A program made the position numbers and the translations under genes. Shown here piece after piece: positions 11,644 to 23,776 of a DNA stretch of 64,000 nucleotides. The notes beneath the pieces are model-generated. The model was not told the origin of the DNA and searched no databases. It saw nothing but the letters and a program-made list of their open reading frames with translations. Within the stretch, counting starts at the first letter, position 1. The number at the start of each line of letters is the position of its first letter. Source of the stretch: Heterohyrax brucei (lineage: Eukaryota; Chordata; Mammalia; Hyracoidea; Procaviidae); NCBI GenBank assembly GCA_028571685.1, contig CM053146.1, forward strand, positions 107,793,431 to 107,857,430. Direction: 5' to 3'.

Positions 11644-12765
11644 CCTAATATATCCTTCATCAGCCTTTTATACTCCACCCGTGTTATCATATTCCAGGTA
11701 TGTTTCTTACAGAGTACAGCTAAGTTTTGTTTCATGATTAATTCAGTCTGGCAAACTTCATCTGTTAACTAGAGCTTTCAGAACATTTGTATTGACTCTG
11801 ATTCACGTTCTGTGTGATATCATTTCTCCCAATCTATCACATGCTCTGCACATGGCAATCTTCTAGATTTTTTCCTTCCGTCTCTCCTTTCCCCCATCCC
11901 TTTCTTCATTTCTTTGATATTTCTTGGCATCTCTTAGATTAAAATTCTTTTCCCTTTCTTTAATTTTCCATTAGCAGCTTGGAAGTTATATTACCTGTTT
12001 CTATTTTTCTAACAAGTGCATTATTCATTTATTTATACATTGTAAAAATCATTTTTTTCTTAATAAAATCTAAAGTTTAATCATCTTTTTACCTTTCTGG
12101 TGAACAATACAAAAAATTTACAGCACTGACTTTTATTTTATATGCAATTATTGTCCAGCATTTAGTTTTTATCTTGATTTACAACCCTTCAAAGTAGACA
12201 TTATCGGTACTGATTCATAAAATCAATTATTTTTATCACATAACTACCATTTTATTTACTCACTCTTGCCTTATTACTTCAGATTTCACTTACAGAATCC
12301 TTCTACTTCTTCTTGGAGTCCACTGTGTAAAGTTTCCCTAAGGGAAGATCTACTTATAGTAATTACTCTTGATTTTATATTCTAAATAAAAATTATACTT
12401 ACTGTACTCTCATTCCTGTGATATTATTTCACTGTGTCTAAGATTCTAGTTAGACATTTATTTATTCCAGTTATTTGAAAACATTTTTCTAATGATTTCT
12501 AATTTCCATCAATGCTACTAAAGAGCTAATTGTCCATATCAATATGACTCATTTAGCAATTTAAGTATTCCCTTTGGCTTCTTTTAACATTTTTTTTCCT
12601 TAATATTTGGTGTTACACTAATTTATTACAAAAATATCAGTGTGGGTTTCTTTTCATTTATGCAGCACAGATTCACTGGCCTTCCTGAATCTAAGAACTA
12701 GTGAGTTTAATACAGTTCTGGAAATTTCTCAGATGTCATCTCTTTTGGGGACCCTGATTACACAT

Positions 12766-12930
12766 AGAAGCCTGGGGGCACAGTAGGTAACAGCTCAGTT
12801 GCTAACCAAAATGTGAGCAGGTTAAATCCACCAGGTGTACCTCTGAAACCCTCTGGGGCAGTGCTACGTTCTCCTACAGGGTCACTATGAGTCAGAATCA
12901 ACTCAGCAGCAACAGGTTTGCTTTTTCTTT
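12766..12930 (+). mobile_element. AfroSINE-type SINE
   Basis: Sense copy: GGGGGCACAGTAGGTAAC, then GCAGGTTAAATCCACCAGG, then GGTCACTATGAGTCAGAATC. It splits the L1 segment between GATTACAC and the TTACGTGTATGTTAGACC that resumes at about 12,949. Confidence 0.8.
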
Positions 12931-13084
12931 GCGTGTTTATTTTTTGGATTACGTGTATGTTAGACCCTCTTATTATAGTTTCCATGCTTTCTAACCTTTC
13001 TTCTGTATTCTCTAGCTTTTTGTCTCCTGTGCTATATGCTGTGTAATTTCTTCTAAACTATCGTCTAGTGTATTAGTACTCTTT
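12931..13084 (-). mobile_element. old L1 continuation
   Basis: GATTACGTGTATGTTAGACC and CTTTCTTCTGTATTCTC-like sequence continue the antisense L1 interrupted at 12,765. Confidence 0.5.
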
Positions 13085-13657
13085 AGCAACTCATTTTTAC
13101 TGTGAAATATAATATACATACAGAAAAGTTTACGAACCATAACAAACCAAACCAAACCTAACCTGTTGCCATCAGGTCAATTCCAATTCACAGCAACCCC
13201 ATAGGACAGAGTAGAACTGCTCCATAGAGTTTCCAAGGAGCACTTGGTAGATTTGAACTGCCAAGCTTTTGGTTAGCAGAAGTAGCACTTAACCATTATG
13301 TCACTAGGGTTTCCATGAACTACCACGTAGGACAAAAAATAGAAAATTGCCAACATTACACAAATTCCCATGATGTACCTCTTCCCAATCATAACTTCCT
13401 CTTTATTCTCTAAAGGTAACCACTTTCCTGATATCTATGGTAATAACTGCCCCAAATCCTCTAAATTATGCATCTTTAAATACTGAGTTTTAGTTTTATC
13501 CATCACTGAATTTTATGTAAATGGAGTATACAACATATGTTCTTTTGTACACATCTGATGTCCATCAGTACTATTGCTGAGATATTTGTGCATGTTACCG
13601 TGAGCAGCTATAGTTGACTCATTTTCATTGCTCTCTCTTCTGGAATGAAGCATTTTT
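13085..13657 (-). repeat. old L1-type 3' end, split by a SINE
   Basis: GAAATATAATATACATACAG, ATTCCCATGATGTACC, GGTAACCACTTTCCTGAT and TTATGTAAATGGAGTATAC follow the order of antisense 3' ends of old mammalian L1 subfamilies. The SINE at 13,141-13,316 lies within it. Subfamily not named. Confidence 0.55.
13141..13316 (-). mobile_element. AfroSINE-type SINE
   Basis: Antisense copy with an (AACCAAACC)-like start, then CTGTTGCCATCAGGTC and a head ending CATTATGTCACTAGGG. Confidence 0.9.
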
Positions 13658-14033
13658 AATTGCCTTTGAATTGTAGTGTTGGAGAAGAATGCTGGATATA
13701 CCAGGGACTGCCAAAAGAACAAACAGATCTATCCTGGAAGAGGTACAGTTAGAGTACTCCTTGGAAGCAAGGGTAGTGAGACGACATTTTACATACTTTG
13801 GCCATGTTGTCAAGAGGGATCAACCTCTGGAGAGGGACATAATGCTTGATAAGGTAGAGGGTCAGGGAAAAAGAGGAAGACACCCAGGTGATGGAATGAC
13901 ACATTGACTGTGACAAAGGGCTTAAGCATAACATGACAGTGATTGTGGCCATGGGGCCGGATCAGGCAGTGTTTCGTTCTGTTGTACATAGAGTCGCTAA
14001 GACTTGGAGACAACTTGATGGCACTTAACAGGC
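13658..14033 (+). mobile_element. RTE LINE 3' end
   Basis: The last 375 bp of an RTE copy. Positions 13,689-13,907 keep the C-terminus of the RT protein in frame (LDIPGTAKRTNRSILEEVQ, FTYFGHVVKRDQPLERDIM). The conserved 3' untranslated end follows (GTTTCGTTCTGTTGTACAT..GGCACTTAACA). This C-terminal block recurs at 33.7, 47.8, 49.2 and 60.9 kb. Confidence 0.85.
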
Positions 14034-15300
14034 TAAGCCGGTCCCAAGTGTCCATCACACTTCTTTGAGATTTCATATTCTTCCAGTTTTTAACCAACAA
14101 TCCTTTTCTACCTGTTATTTCTTTAATGTATACAGTATTTTAAACATTGCAAAAATATTCTATATAGCTTTTCCAGTTTTCTTTAATACACTGATTAGTC
14201 AAAACCATTTAATATGCCACAACCAAATTAGAAGTCTCCTGATTCTCTCTTACATTGCATCCTATCCATTGAATTTATAGTTTAATTCTTACATTATTCA
14301 TTTCTAGAAGTTTTATTTTGTCCATTCTCAAATCTTTCTGGTCAATGTTGATAGTTTCTTCTCTCTTTAGTACACTTTTGCTTGCCTTTTAAAATTATTT
14401 TAAACATACTGTATACATTTATTTAATTTTTTTTACTTTGCTTTTCTGATTACGTTTTAGCTTGGCTTGTCTGATTATGTAGTAGTGTGCTATTTCTATG
14501 GACTCTTGATGGCTTGTTTCCCTGTATATTTAATTTTTGGTGTTCATGTGTTTTAATAAGTTTATAGTTATGGAAGTTTAAGTATAAAAGATCTTTAAGT
14601 CCCCCGTTTAAAGTTGCTCCGGAGAAAACTGTGAGTGCTTCTGCCAGGTGTCTGAGGGTGTCTGAGTCATCTAGTGCTGCTCTAATAGCACAAGTGGATG
14701 GCTTAAACAAAGAAATTTTGTTCTCTCAAGTCCAAATTCAGAGCATGAGCATTTGGGTAAAATCGTTCTCTCTTGGCTCTGAAGGAAGGTCTTTGTCCCC
14801 AGTCCTCCCCTGGATGGGGAGCTCCTGAGGCATGGTGACCCAGGTTCCTTTCCAAAGCATGTGCTCTGCTCCCAGCACTGCCAGCCTGGAGGTCTGAGGT
14901 CATCTCTCTCTGCTAGCTTTTTTCCATTATTTCTCAAAAGGTTGCCTCAAGGCACACTACAATCTTACATGCTGAGTCCTGCCCAACAGCACAACTGCCA
15001 CCCATCACATCTCATGAACATTACGGAGGCAGGGTTTACAGCAGACAGAAGCATCACACAATACAAGAAGCCATGGCCTAGCCAAATGCTATATACATTT
15101 TGGCAGGGGGCACAATTTAACCTATGACAGAGACCATTACCAGGCTCAGATATTTTTAAGTTCAAAGTTCAGTTTCATGTTTTTATTTTAAGTCAAGGAG
15201 GAATATAAATCTCTGCCCCAAATTCGTAATAGAATTTGGGGATTAAGAATTCTCAGGGGAGACACTTTTATTTCTCAGGGTCACAACTAAAATAGGGACA
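14034..15300 (-). mobile_element. old L1 5' portion, antisense
   Basis: Sequence on both sides of the next LTR continues one antisense L1M-type region: CATTTCTAGAAGTTTTA near 14,300, TGGACTCTTGATGGC near 14,500, then CTTCTGCCAGGTGTCTGAGG | LTR | CATTACCAGGCTCAG. The match across the LTR fixes the insertion point. The right limit is uncertain. Confidence 0.5.
14659..15129 (-). mobile_element. solo LTR (family A)
   Basis: A 471-bp minus-strand copy starting TGTCTGAGTCATCTAGTG and ending AACCTATGACA. Flanks GAGGG (14,654-14,658) and GAGAC (15,130-15,134) look like a diverged 5-bp target duplication. Confidence 0.85.
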
Positions 15301-16729
15301 CTTTTCACTGCGTCATTTTACAGAGCGCTCTTCTTTGTTCATTCATTGACAATCTCAGTCTTAAACGAGACTGGCTTCAGCAGGGTCTCTAATCTGACCT
15401 CAGACTCTCTTGTGTGATTGGGTATGATCTCCTGACCCCTCACATGAGTCTTTTAAACTCAGAGGTAGGCCATCGGGGATAGTAACTACTTCTCATCAAG
15501 TACCAACTCCAAGGCCCACTAATCTTATGGATTATATTTCTGTATTATTTCTGACCTATGAAGGTTTCTTTTTGTCTCTCTCTCTCAAGTTGGCTATTAC
15601 AGTAAAATATAATTTCAAAAAATTTATTTCAATACTTTATATTTGTTGTACCTGACAGGGTATCTCTGAGTTTAATACTTTCAATAACACCAGAAATGAA
15701 CTTCCAAAAGAGTAATTTCAGCATGGGTATAGATTTTTGTTGATCCAGTGACTCTTCTTTTTTTCTTTTCCCCTAGGAACACTTCTTACAGTAACATCTT
15801 TCCAAGATAGCAACCACATGTTGAAAAGGAAAATGTGTGACCGTGGAACAGAGCTGATTTCTAGAAGCCACTATGCAAACACTGTTCTCAGGTCCATGGA
15901 TGGAGCCTGATACAATTTTGAACTTCTAAATGTTGTTTTAACCAACTCAATTAACTATACTTGAAATGACAGATCAAAAATATTCTACATTATGAGAATG
16001 GGTCGTGATTTAATTTACTACGGAACACATTGTCAAGATTCTAAAACACTGCATTTAGTTAGAATTGGAACAATTAGAATATTTGCCATATTGAGTAGTA
16101 ATTCTTGGTGGCTTATTAGGACTTCTCTTATAATCCCAATGAAAGAAAAAGGAAAGACTGCGCGTTGCTAGGGCAGGTGAAGCAGAAAGACAGAAGGTAA
16201 ACATCTTGGGGACTATTTTCAGAAGGTTCTTGCAGTGACACCGAGACTGTGGCGAAGTATACAACAACTGACTCCTTGGCACAATGTTTGAGATTTTCAA
16301 TGCGTTCTAATTTTTGCTACAAGCATATTAAGTAGATATATGACAAATTTTCATTTGCAGGCTGAACTTTTGATGATGGTTGAGTTCAATAAATTTTTTA
16401 AATTTTATTTTTGTCTTGTTCAGTTTTAGTTCAAAGTCATTTCTCTGAAAACAAGTTTTCTCCAGTGGAAGAACTTGCATAGTGGAGTACGGGATCAGAT
16501 GTGCTATGCTCCAAGGGTGGTCTTCCTGTAAGGTCATCTACTTTCCGTACACATTGTGTTCAGTGTTTGTTTTCTTTGATCAAATGAATTTCATGCTCAA
16601 GTCATTGAAGTTTTACTATTCTTTAATTTTAGCATTTTATTATTATTATTGCCTACTTTAGCTCAAATAAACTGTTTTTAAAAATCTCTTAGGTGTCCAT
16701 GCATTTCACTAATTCTTTGTACTTTTTGA
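15301..16729. other. mostly unique sequence
   Basis: No gene or repeat recognised with confidence. A few CpGs survive near 16,160 (GACTGCGCGTTGC) and 16,240. The minus-strand frames at 16,055-16,537 show no domain. Confidence 0.5.
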
Positions 16730-17150
16730 AAAAAAATATAGAAAAAACACTTTAGTAATAATAAGAATGTGCATGCATTACAAAAAAAAGAGAGAGAGAA
16801 GAAAGGATAAGCAATCAGAATCACATATCTACCACTCAGAGATAATATCTGATGTCATTTGCTATATTACCACTTTTATTTATGCTTGTTTATTTTAAAG
16901 TTATTTTCTAAAACAGTTTATGTCTAGTTATTTTCACATTAGTTGTTTATTCCAGGACAATTAAATATGACACAGATGTGGCACAGACATATTTGTTTGT
17001 TAACTGACTATTATTTAGGTTATTTCTAATTTTTTAATGCTGTAAATTATTCTGTGATGAAATCCCTGAACTTAATTCTTTTTCTTCATGCATCATTATT
17101 TCCTAAGATAAATATCTTGCAGTAGAATAATTGAATCAAAATACTATTTC
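16730..17150 (-). repeat. old L1-type 3' relic
   Basis: CTACCACTCAGAGATAATAT, TTAGGTTATTTCTAATTTTT and AGATAAATATCTTGCAG follow the order of an antisense old LINE 3' region. It is very diverged. Confidence 0.45.
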
Positions 17151-17844
17151 CATTACATATTATTAAAATATTTTAATTTATATACATATATAGGCAAATA
17201 TAAAATTTAGTAGTATGTTGAAGTATTATTTATTCCCTGGTGCACTGCAACATTAGAAGGCATCACGGGTGAAATATTTCTTCTCCATGTTAAATATTAA
17301 TAAGCTCTCAATGACTTTTATCACCTTGTTTCCTTCACCTTTTATACATAGGGTTCATACACAAATTAAAATACCAGTGGAGATCTCCCTGTGGAGAAAT
17401 TGAAATGGTATTTCTTTTATTCACCAGTCTTGAAATCAAAGCACTTTTCATGATCACTTGTCATCATATTATGACAGGAGGTACTTCAGCATAAACTATT
17501 ATCCAATCTAGTCAATATTAATACACAAAAAGCTTGGCCGGCCAGTCCAAACCCCAATGATAAGAATACTTGAATTACAAAGTATGACTACAATGAATGA
17601 AATGCAAATACAAGATAGGAACATTGATGATAGTATTGTCCAAAATAAATGTACATTGCAGTTCTTTTCCCTGACTAATTAGAAAACATGTAAGAATTTT
17701 CCCCATTACAAACCTCACTATGATCTGTTCGTTTCCTGTGCTATTGAAGTACATTTTGCAAGGATCAGAGAGAGTGCACACTAACCAAGCACACAGCTCA
17801 GTTGTTAATTATCAGTAAAGCAGCATCTTCCACACACAAAAGTG
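17151..17844. other. no feature recognised
   Basis: AT-rich unique sequence. No repeat or gene recognised. Confidence 0.5.
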
Positions 17845-17915
17845 TTCTGCTGTACTGTGTGCACAGTGTCACTGTGAGTTGGAACCAACTCGACAGCACC
17901 GAATAACAAGAGTAC
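17845..17915 (+). mobile_element. RTE 3' tail
   Basis: GTGTCACTGTGAGTTGGAAC and CAACTCGACAGCACCGAATAA mark the terminal 70 bp of an RTE copy. Confidence 0.7.
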
Positions 17916-18856
17916 AAGAACAAGCAACTTGCCCAGATGATGTGAATCAACCAGAAAAAAGAGATAAAAAGCCTTAGCACAGTCAGAATAGACCTTACGT
18001 AACTTCATCAGACATGTACTTATGTAAAGACCTTCTCAGAGTCTGACTCAGAGCATGTGACTATCATTTTAGACGAAGTTCTAATACAGCACTAATCATA
18101 TCCTCCATTCAGCCACAGATTAGAAGAGGCAAGTTAAGAGTCTGACAAGATTGGAAGGGTCGGCCTAGAAGCGACTGGGTCTCTCTGGGTCTCTCATGTT
18201 AAATGTTCTCTATGTACTCCTCAGCAGGGGACATCACTGGTAGAGTACAATGAAGTTCAATTATGTTGACCTGAAGTCATCAAAAAACACTAAATTAAAC
18301 TCAGTTTTCTTTGTTTTAACATAGAAATAGGCAATCTTAAAAATAATTTTTTCAAAAGTATTTGGAGTAATTTAAGTCATTTAAAGATTTCCACAGATTG
18401 GGTTATTGCTTCCCTCACGGCATGTTTGTTTTTTGGGGTTTTTTTTTTCTGTACTGTAATAATGATATCTGTTTTTAAATCTCCAACAAAATGAGAAACA
18501 TTCTTTGTCACTCAGTAGTTTGATCTACCTAGTTTTCATCTTAACTGTCTTTCATAAATCAGAGCAATCAATGGCAACAGTTCTGCAATTAAAAGCATCA
18601 AAATTATCTCAAAAGCTAAAAGAAATAAGTAACATCAGTTCATGCGCATTTTCCCACAGTAACATTATCAGGTTTTACCAGTGAACCTCATTCCACAGGA
18701 GAAGGTATACTTAATATTGCTTACTATTTTTTCAGTATATAGCCAATGTATCATCCTATGCCAAGGTAGCATTACATTGATTTGTCATGAATAAATTTAT
18801 TTGATAACTTGACATAAGCTAATAGACATATGATACTGAGTATAGTGAAGGTGGAG
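17916..18856. other. no feature recognised
   Basis: Unique AT-rich sequence. No gene or named repeat seen. Confidence 0.5.
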
Positions 18857-19215
18857 TTTCTAAGTAGAGCAAACAGTTAGCCTGCTTGGTTGCTAACCAA
18901 AACCCACTGCCGTTGAGTTGGGTCTGACTCATAACTACCCTAGAGGTCACAGCAAAACTTCCCCATAGTTTCCAAGGAGTGCCTGTCACATTTGAACTGC
19001 CAACCTTTTGGTTAGCAAACGTAGCACTTAACCCACTACGTCACCAGGGTTTCCCATGGTTGCTAACCAAGAAACTGAAAGTTTGAGTCCATTCAGGAGC
19101 ACCTTGGAAGAAAGACCTAGCAATCCACTTATGAAAAATCGGCCACGGGAAAAATGCTATAGAGCATACTTCTAATAGGGCTGTTACAAGTTGGAACTGA
19201 TTTGACAACAGCAGG
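18857..19215 (+). mobile_element. AfroSINE-type SINE interrupted by another SINE
   Basis: The sense SINE head (AGCAAACAGTTAGCCTGC) continues after the inserted SINE as GAAACTGAAAGTTTGAGTCC and ends GGCTGTTACAAGTTGGAACT with a GGTTTAGGG tail. The two halves join exactly once the insert and one TSD copy are removed. Confidence 0.85.
18901..19056 (-). mobile_element. AfroSINE-type SINE nested in a SINE
   Basis: An antisense SINE inserted into the older sense copy. It is bounded by the perfect 14-bp duplication TGGTTGCTAACCAA at 18,887-18,900 and 19,057-19,070. The long duplication is the hallmark of LINE-driven target-primed insertion. Confidence 0.9.
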
Positions 19216-20704
19216 TTTAGGGCTATAGTTGAGGGCACAGTCGTATTTTTTTTTTTTTTAATTAATATGGCTTTTTCCCAAAATCACACCAGTGACATGG
19301 TTATTATAAACCCATACTGCTAAATTTCACCTGGACCTTCCTGTTTCTCAACTAGTATTTTATACATTGCTTGTTGCTCATCTGAGTTAGATTCCTGAAG
19401 AGAAGTTTTTTTTTTTCCCGGGTCTGTCAGTTCCCCACCACTGACTCCCTTCTTCCTCACCCTCCTCCTGGTTTGTATCGTGGTTTATTTTTAAAAAGAT
19501 TATGCCCTGAGACCTTCGGAGCGCCAATGGATTTAGTTAGCAATTCCTAAATTAGAGGCTTTCTGTCTGCAGCTCTTTAATAACATATTGCCCAGGAACG
19601 GCCTTCAGGAAAGCAGCCGTCGGGGCAGCCACGATACACACTGTTCTGAACGATACAGCCGCGACACATCAAGTGGGTCCACGCAAAAACAGAGCAGCAC
19701 GAATCTGAAATAATAGCTTTTCATCTGGTTTACAATTCAGAGAACCAGGCAGAAGGGATAGGAAGACTCACTTCTAGTAGATCCACCCTGCGTGGAAAAG
19801 CTCTCTAGACACAGAGAACCTGAGCTAGGATCCCTGGTCTCTCACTGCTATTTCCCATAAAGACGGTCTATATCAATTAGCTCTACTTCACCTCTCCTTT
19901 CGCCCCAGGGCATCTGTCTGTAACCTTCCTGCACCTCCTCAAAACCCCAACAGTGATGCTCTAACAAATCCAAGAATCTACTTTTAAGCCTTTATTCTCC
20001 TTGACTTCTCTGCCACATGTCGTTGCTGGAAATTCCTTATTTGAAATTCTTTCCACTCTTATTTTCAGTTGCTTTATACTGGCATTTTCTAAAGTGTTTT
20101 CTTCAAATCTGTGGTCCAAAAAGATGAGATTCAAAAAAAATATTTATGGGTAATTAATTTTGCCAAATACTGCTTCCCTGGAAGATTCATAATCCTTATT
20201 AACATATTAAAGTCTCTGGGAAGTCTGAACAGTGAACGAAACTTGTATAACTGTGGTTAATCCAAAGTTCCCAAACATTTTGGACTGCAGAATCACTTTG
20301 CCTCAAAACAGCTATCTTATTTCATCATTTCCAAGACAAGCATGTTTATCACATTTTAGCATCTCTGATATCAAGTGGCATCTAATAACCAATGGTATCT
20401 TGAAGTCACTGCTGGCCAGCAACAGTCATGATGTAGCTGTCATTTCCTGGGCATATATATTCATGGTCATTGCTGTTCAGTTTCCCATCATTGCAATTGG
20501 GCAGTGTGTTTTGTTGGTACTATGCATGCCAATTTAATTTCCATTTAAAATGTCTTCAAAAAGATTATACTGTAATTTAACACTGGAAAAAAATTATTTT
20601 GCAAGCAGAAAAGCATGGAAACAGAACAGTGGGGTAAAAATTGATATTAATAAAACAAATATTCAATATTGGAGAAATAACCACAATTATCTAGTTTCCT
20701 TACA
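19216..20704. other. unique sequence with a CpG-retaining block
   Basis: No repeat recognised. About 19,500-19,710 holds many CpGs (for example TTCGGAGCGCC, AGCCGTCGGGG, CAGCCGCGAC) in an otherwise CpG-poor window. It looks non-repetitive and may be a conserved or regulatory element, but no gene structure is visible. The open frame at 20,232-20,537 has no recognisable domain. Confidence 0.45.
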
Positions 20705-22160
20705 AAACAGCCAAAACCCACTCCTTGGAATATATCCTAGACAAATAAGAGCCACCACATGAATAGGCGTACGCACACCCATGTCCACTGCAGCATTATT
20801 CACAACAGCAAAGAAATGGAAACAACCTAAGTGACCATCAACAGATGGATAAACAGATTATGGTACATACGGAAGTGAAATGCTATGCAACAACAAAGAA
20901 CAAGGATGAATCTGCAAAACATCTCACAACTTGGATGAATCTGGAGGGCATTATAACTGAGTGAAATAAGTCAATCACAAATGACACTGTTGCATAAAAC
21001 CACGATTATAAAATAAGAAAAAGCTTACACATAAGGGACAAAAAATCTCTGCTGGTTACCAGGGAAGGAAGTGATGTGAAGGGGAAATCACTAACTAGAT
21101 AATACCCGCCTACTAGTGCTGAATTGATTCTGACTGATAGCAACCCCCTAGGGTTTCCATGGCCGTAAATCTCTAGGAAGCAGATTGCCATAGCTTTCTT
21201 CCAAGAAGCCACTGATGGTTTTGAACCACCAACCTGTCAGAAGTTGATCACTATACCCATTGTGCCACCAGGGCTCCAATAAATAATAAACAAGTATTGA
21301 CTCTGGTAAAAAAAAATACAAAATAGAGTGAAAGTCAGTACAACATGAACAAGGAAAAGTCACAGAAGCTCCTAGCAGTATCCAAATACCTTGAGAGACC
21401 AAGTTACTGCCACTGAGGGTTAGGGACCGTGGTCTTGGGAACATCTAGTTCAACTGGCATAACATAGTTCATAAAGAAAATATTCTACCCCCTATTCTGG
21501 GTGAATAGCATCTGAGGTCTTAAAAGCCTGTGAGCACATCTAACACATATCTATTGGTCCCATCCCGTCCAGAGGAAAGGAAACTGGAGGAAAAGCCAAA
21601 GCAACATGAAAAATGTTAGTATAAAGGACTAATGAACCACATGAACCACATCCTCCACTAGCCTGAACCCAGAGGAATTAAACGGTGCCTGGCTACCACC
21701 GCTGGCCACTCTGAGAGGGATCACAATAGAGGATCCTGGACACAGCAGAAGAAGATGTATGACAAAATTAAAATTCAGAAGACCAGACTTACTAGTTTGA
21801 CAAAGACTAGAGAAATAGCCAATATGATGGTCCTGGACACCCTTCTAACTCTGAACTGAAGCCACTCTGGAAGGCCACTTTTCGGCCAAAGATTAGCACC
21901 TATCCAGAATTTGCTTCTCAGTTCAATCAAGGACATGAGACAAAGTGAAGACCACTTGCCCAAATGCAAACATGAGGAAGCAGGAAGGGCAGGAAAACTG
22001 GGTGAATAGACAAAGGGAGCTGGACCAGAAAGGGGACAGTGTGGACACGCTGCAGGGATTGCAACCAATGTCACAAAACAATTTGTGCTGTATTTTTGAA
22101 GGAGAAACTAACTCATGCTGCAAATTTTCACCGAAAGCACAACAAAATTAAAAAACAAAC
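20705..22160 (+). mobile_element. L1 LINE 3' end, sense
   Basis: It begins in the ORF2 C-terminus (NPLLGIYPRQ at about 20,720-20,750, then the region giving AMEYYS-like codons) and continues through a 3' UTR related to the 4.7-kb and 31-kb L1 copies (TGAATAGCATCTGAGGTCTT near 21,505). It ends about 22,160 in an A-rich stretch. The SINE at 21,107-21,278 lies in the 3' UTR. Confidence 0.75.
21107..21278 (-). mobile_element. AfroSINE-type SINE, long form
   Basis: Antisense copy, CTAGTGCTGAATTGATTC to ATTGTGCCACCAGGGCTCC, carrying the extra AGGAAGCAGATTGCC segment of the long form. It is inserted in the L1 3' UTR. Confidence 0.85.
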
Positions 22161-23078
22161 ACCAACCAAATGCTTTGTGGGACTTTAGAAAGGAACTACT
22201 TACCCACAGAAAAGGTTGGGTTATGTTTTCTCCTAAGAAACAGGTAAATATTGCTTATGATCTACTAAGCAATATCATTGAAGACTCGAAAAATTGCAGA
22301 ATCCCTTGAAATACATTAAGAGAATTTCAAGAAGTAAGGGCCTGATGTCACAGGATCGTTAGCCTTACGAAGTCATTGCATTGCAATTCAACTGCCAGAG
22401 GTATTTTTTAATGTGGAGGTACACAAAATAATGATGCATTGCACAACTGATGGTATCTTAGATTCTCTAAAATATGGCATAACTCCTAATAGTTTTTACT
22501 TATGAAATGTTACTCTAATTGTCCTGAAATTACAGTTCATGTCCTAGTTCATAATCTTCCTGCTACTTCCCTAAATAACGTGATCCCTCCTCCGGCCTGA
22601 TTCAGTTACTATTATGCTTTGCCTGTCTTCTGAATTCAATGTCTAGACCTCACTTCATGTTTCCAAGCTGAGTTTATAGGTCTAACATCATCCCGGATAT
22701 ACATTTGTAGGTTGGCATATTATACAATGAGGTAAATCATGAAGGCAAAGTGAGCCAACGACAAGCCCAGTATCCCCAAAGAGACCATTTTAACTTCGTG
22801 GATGGCACATACTCCTCTGGGCCAGCTTCATGGTCTCCTACAAAATGGAACATCTCCACCATCAAAGGAGAACCCTGAACAGCCCTGGGTAAATATGTTT
22901 TTACCTGACTCTCTTCCAGGATAAGAGCTTTCTCTAATATGCTCGAGGTCAAGTAATTAACCTTCAAACTCATGTATTCCCAAGCAAAACCTAGATTTTC
23001 CTTAACCATCACCAAAACTAACTTAATTCCTTTCAGTAAGTAAAGCACCAACGTCAGAAAAAAGGGTCATAAAAGAAA
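22161..23078. other. no feature recognised
   Basis: Unique sequence. Minus-strand frame 22,737-23,051 (104 codons) shows no recognisable domain. Confidence 0.5.
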
Positions 23079-23166
23079 CTGCTGCCATTAAGGCAATTTC
23101 AATTTATAGGGACCCCGTAGAACAGAGAGCTGCCCCATATGGTTTCCAAGGAGCACTTGGTTGGTC
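23079..23166 (-). mobile_element. AfroSINE-type SINE, truncated
   Basis: Only the tail half remains: CTGCTGCCATTAAGGCAATT to GTTTCCAAGGAGCACTTGG. The tRNA-like head is missing. Confidence 0.75.
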
Positions 23167-23583
23167 ATATTGATTACAAATCTTCTATTTCAGAAAGTAG
23201 AGCAATGACCTCAAAAAGTCATCTCCATAGATTCTGGATATAATATTTTAAGGGATTTGAGAATGATAAGGCAATGGAATTTATAAATATTTATCGAAGA
23301 GGAAATAGTATTATAACATTTCTGATTTATTTTTTGGTTAAAAATACATTTCAATTCTTGAAAGCACTGTTAGATTCCACTAACACAACTTCTTCTATAT
23401 ATGGTTTCTTGGTAATAACCATTGTACTAGGATTTGGCCACAAAATACCTAGAGAAACTTAGGTTTTCAAACTCAACTGTTCTTCTATGTCAGTAAAACT
23501 GCATACAACTTATACTAGTTATGCAACTAATTTGGTTTGAAGTCCTGCAGTAGAATTTTAGCACTTTGTGTTCCATAGATAAA

Positions 23584-23776
23584 GGTTTCTCAACTCCCAA
23601 ACTACTGACACTTTGGACAGGATAATGCCTTGTAGAAAGTATCTCTGCACTGAAGGATGTTTAGTAGCATCCAGTGTCACTAGATGCCAGTAGCAACACC
23701 TTTCCCAAAACATTACAATAAAAAATGTCTCCAAATGTTGCTAAATATCCACACCGTTCTACACTGAGAATCACTG
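23584..23776 (-). repeat. MER20-like hAT relic
   Basis: GTTTCTCAACTCCCAAACTA, AGGATGTTTAGTAGCATCC, CACTAGATGCCAGTAGCAAC and AAAATGTCTCCAAATG follow the antisense order of MER20, a short non-autonomous hAT-Charlie element. The right end is CTGAGAATCACTG. Confidence 0.7.

Larger units (their letters stand above)
10110..12765 (-). mobile_element. old L1 LINE body, antisense, fragmented
   Basis: AT-rich sequence whose landmarks follow the antisense order of an L1M-type element: TTTTGGTCTAATATATGG near 10,560, GTTTCTTACAGAGTACAGC near 11,703, and GGGGACCCTGATTACAC near 12,748. A SINE (10,822-10,972) and an LTR (11,119-11,643) interrupt it. No ORF2 frame survives. The assignment rests on recalled L1M sequence; an alignment would refine the ends. 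Confidence 0.6.
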
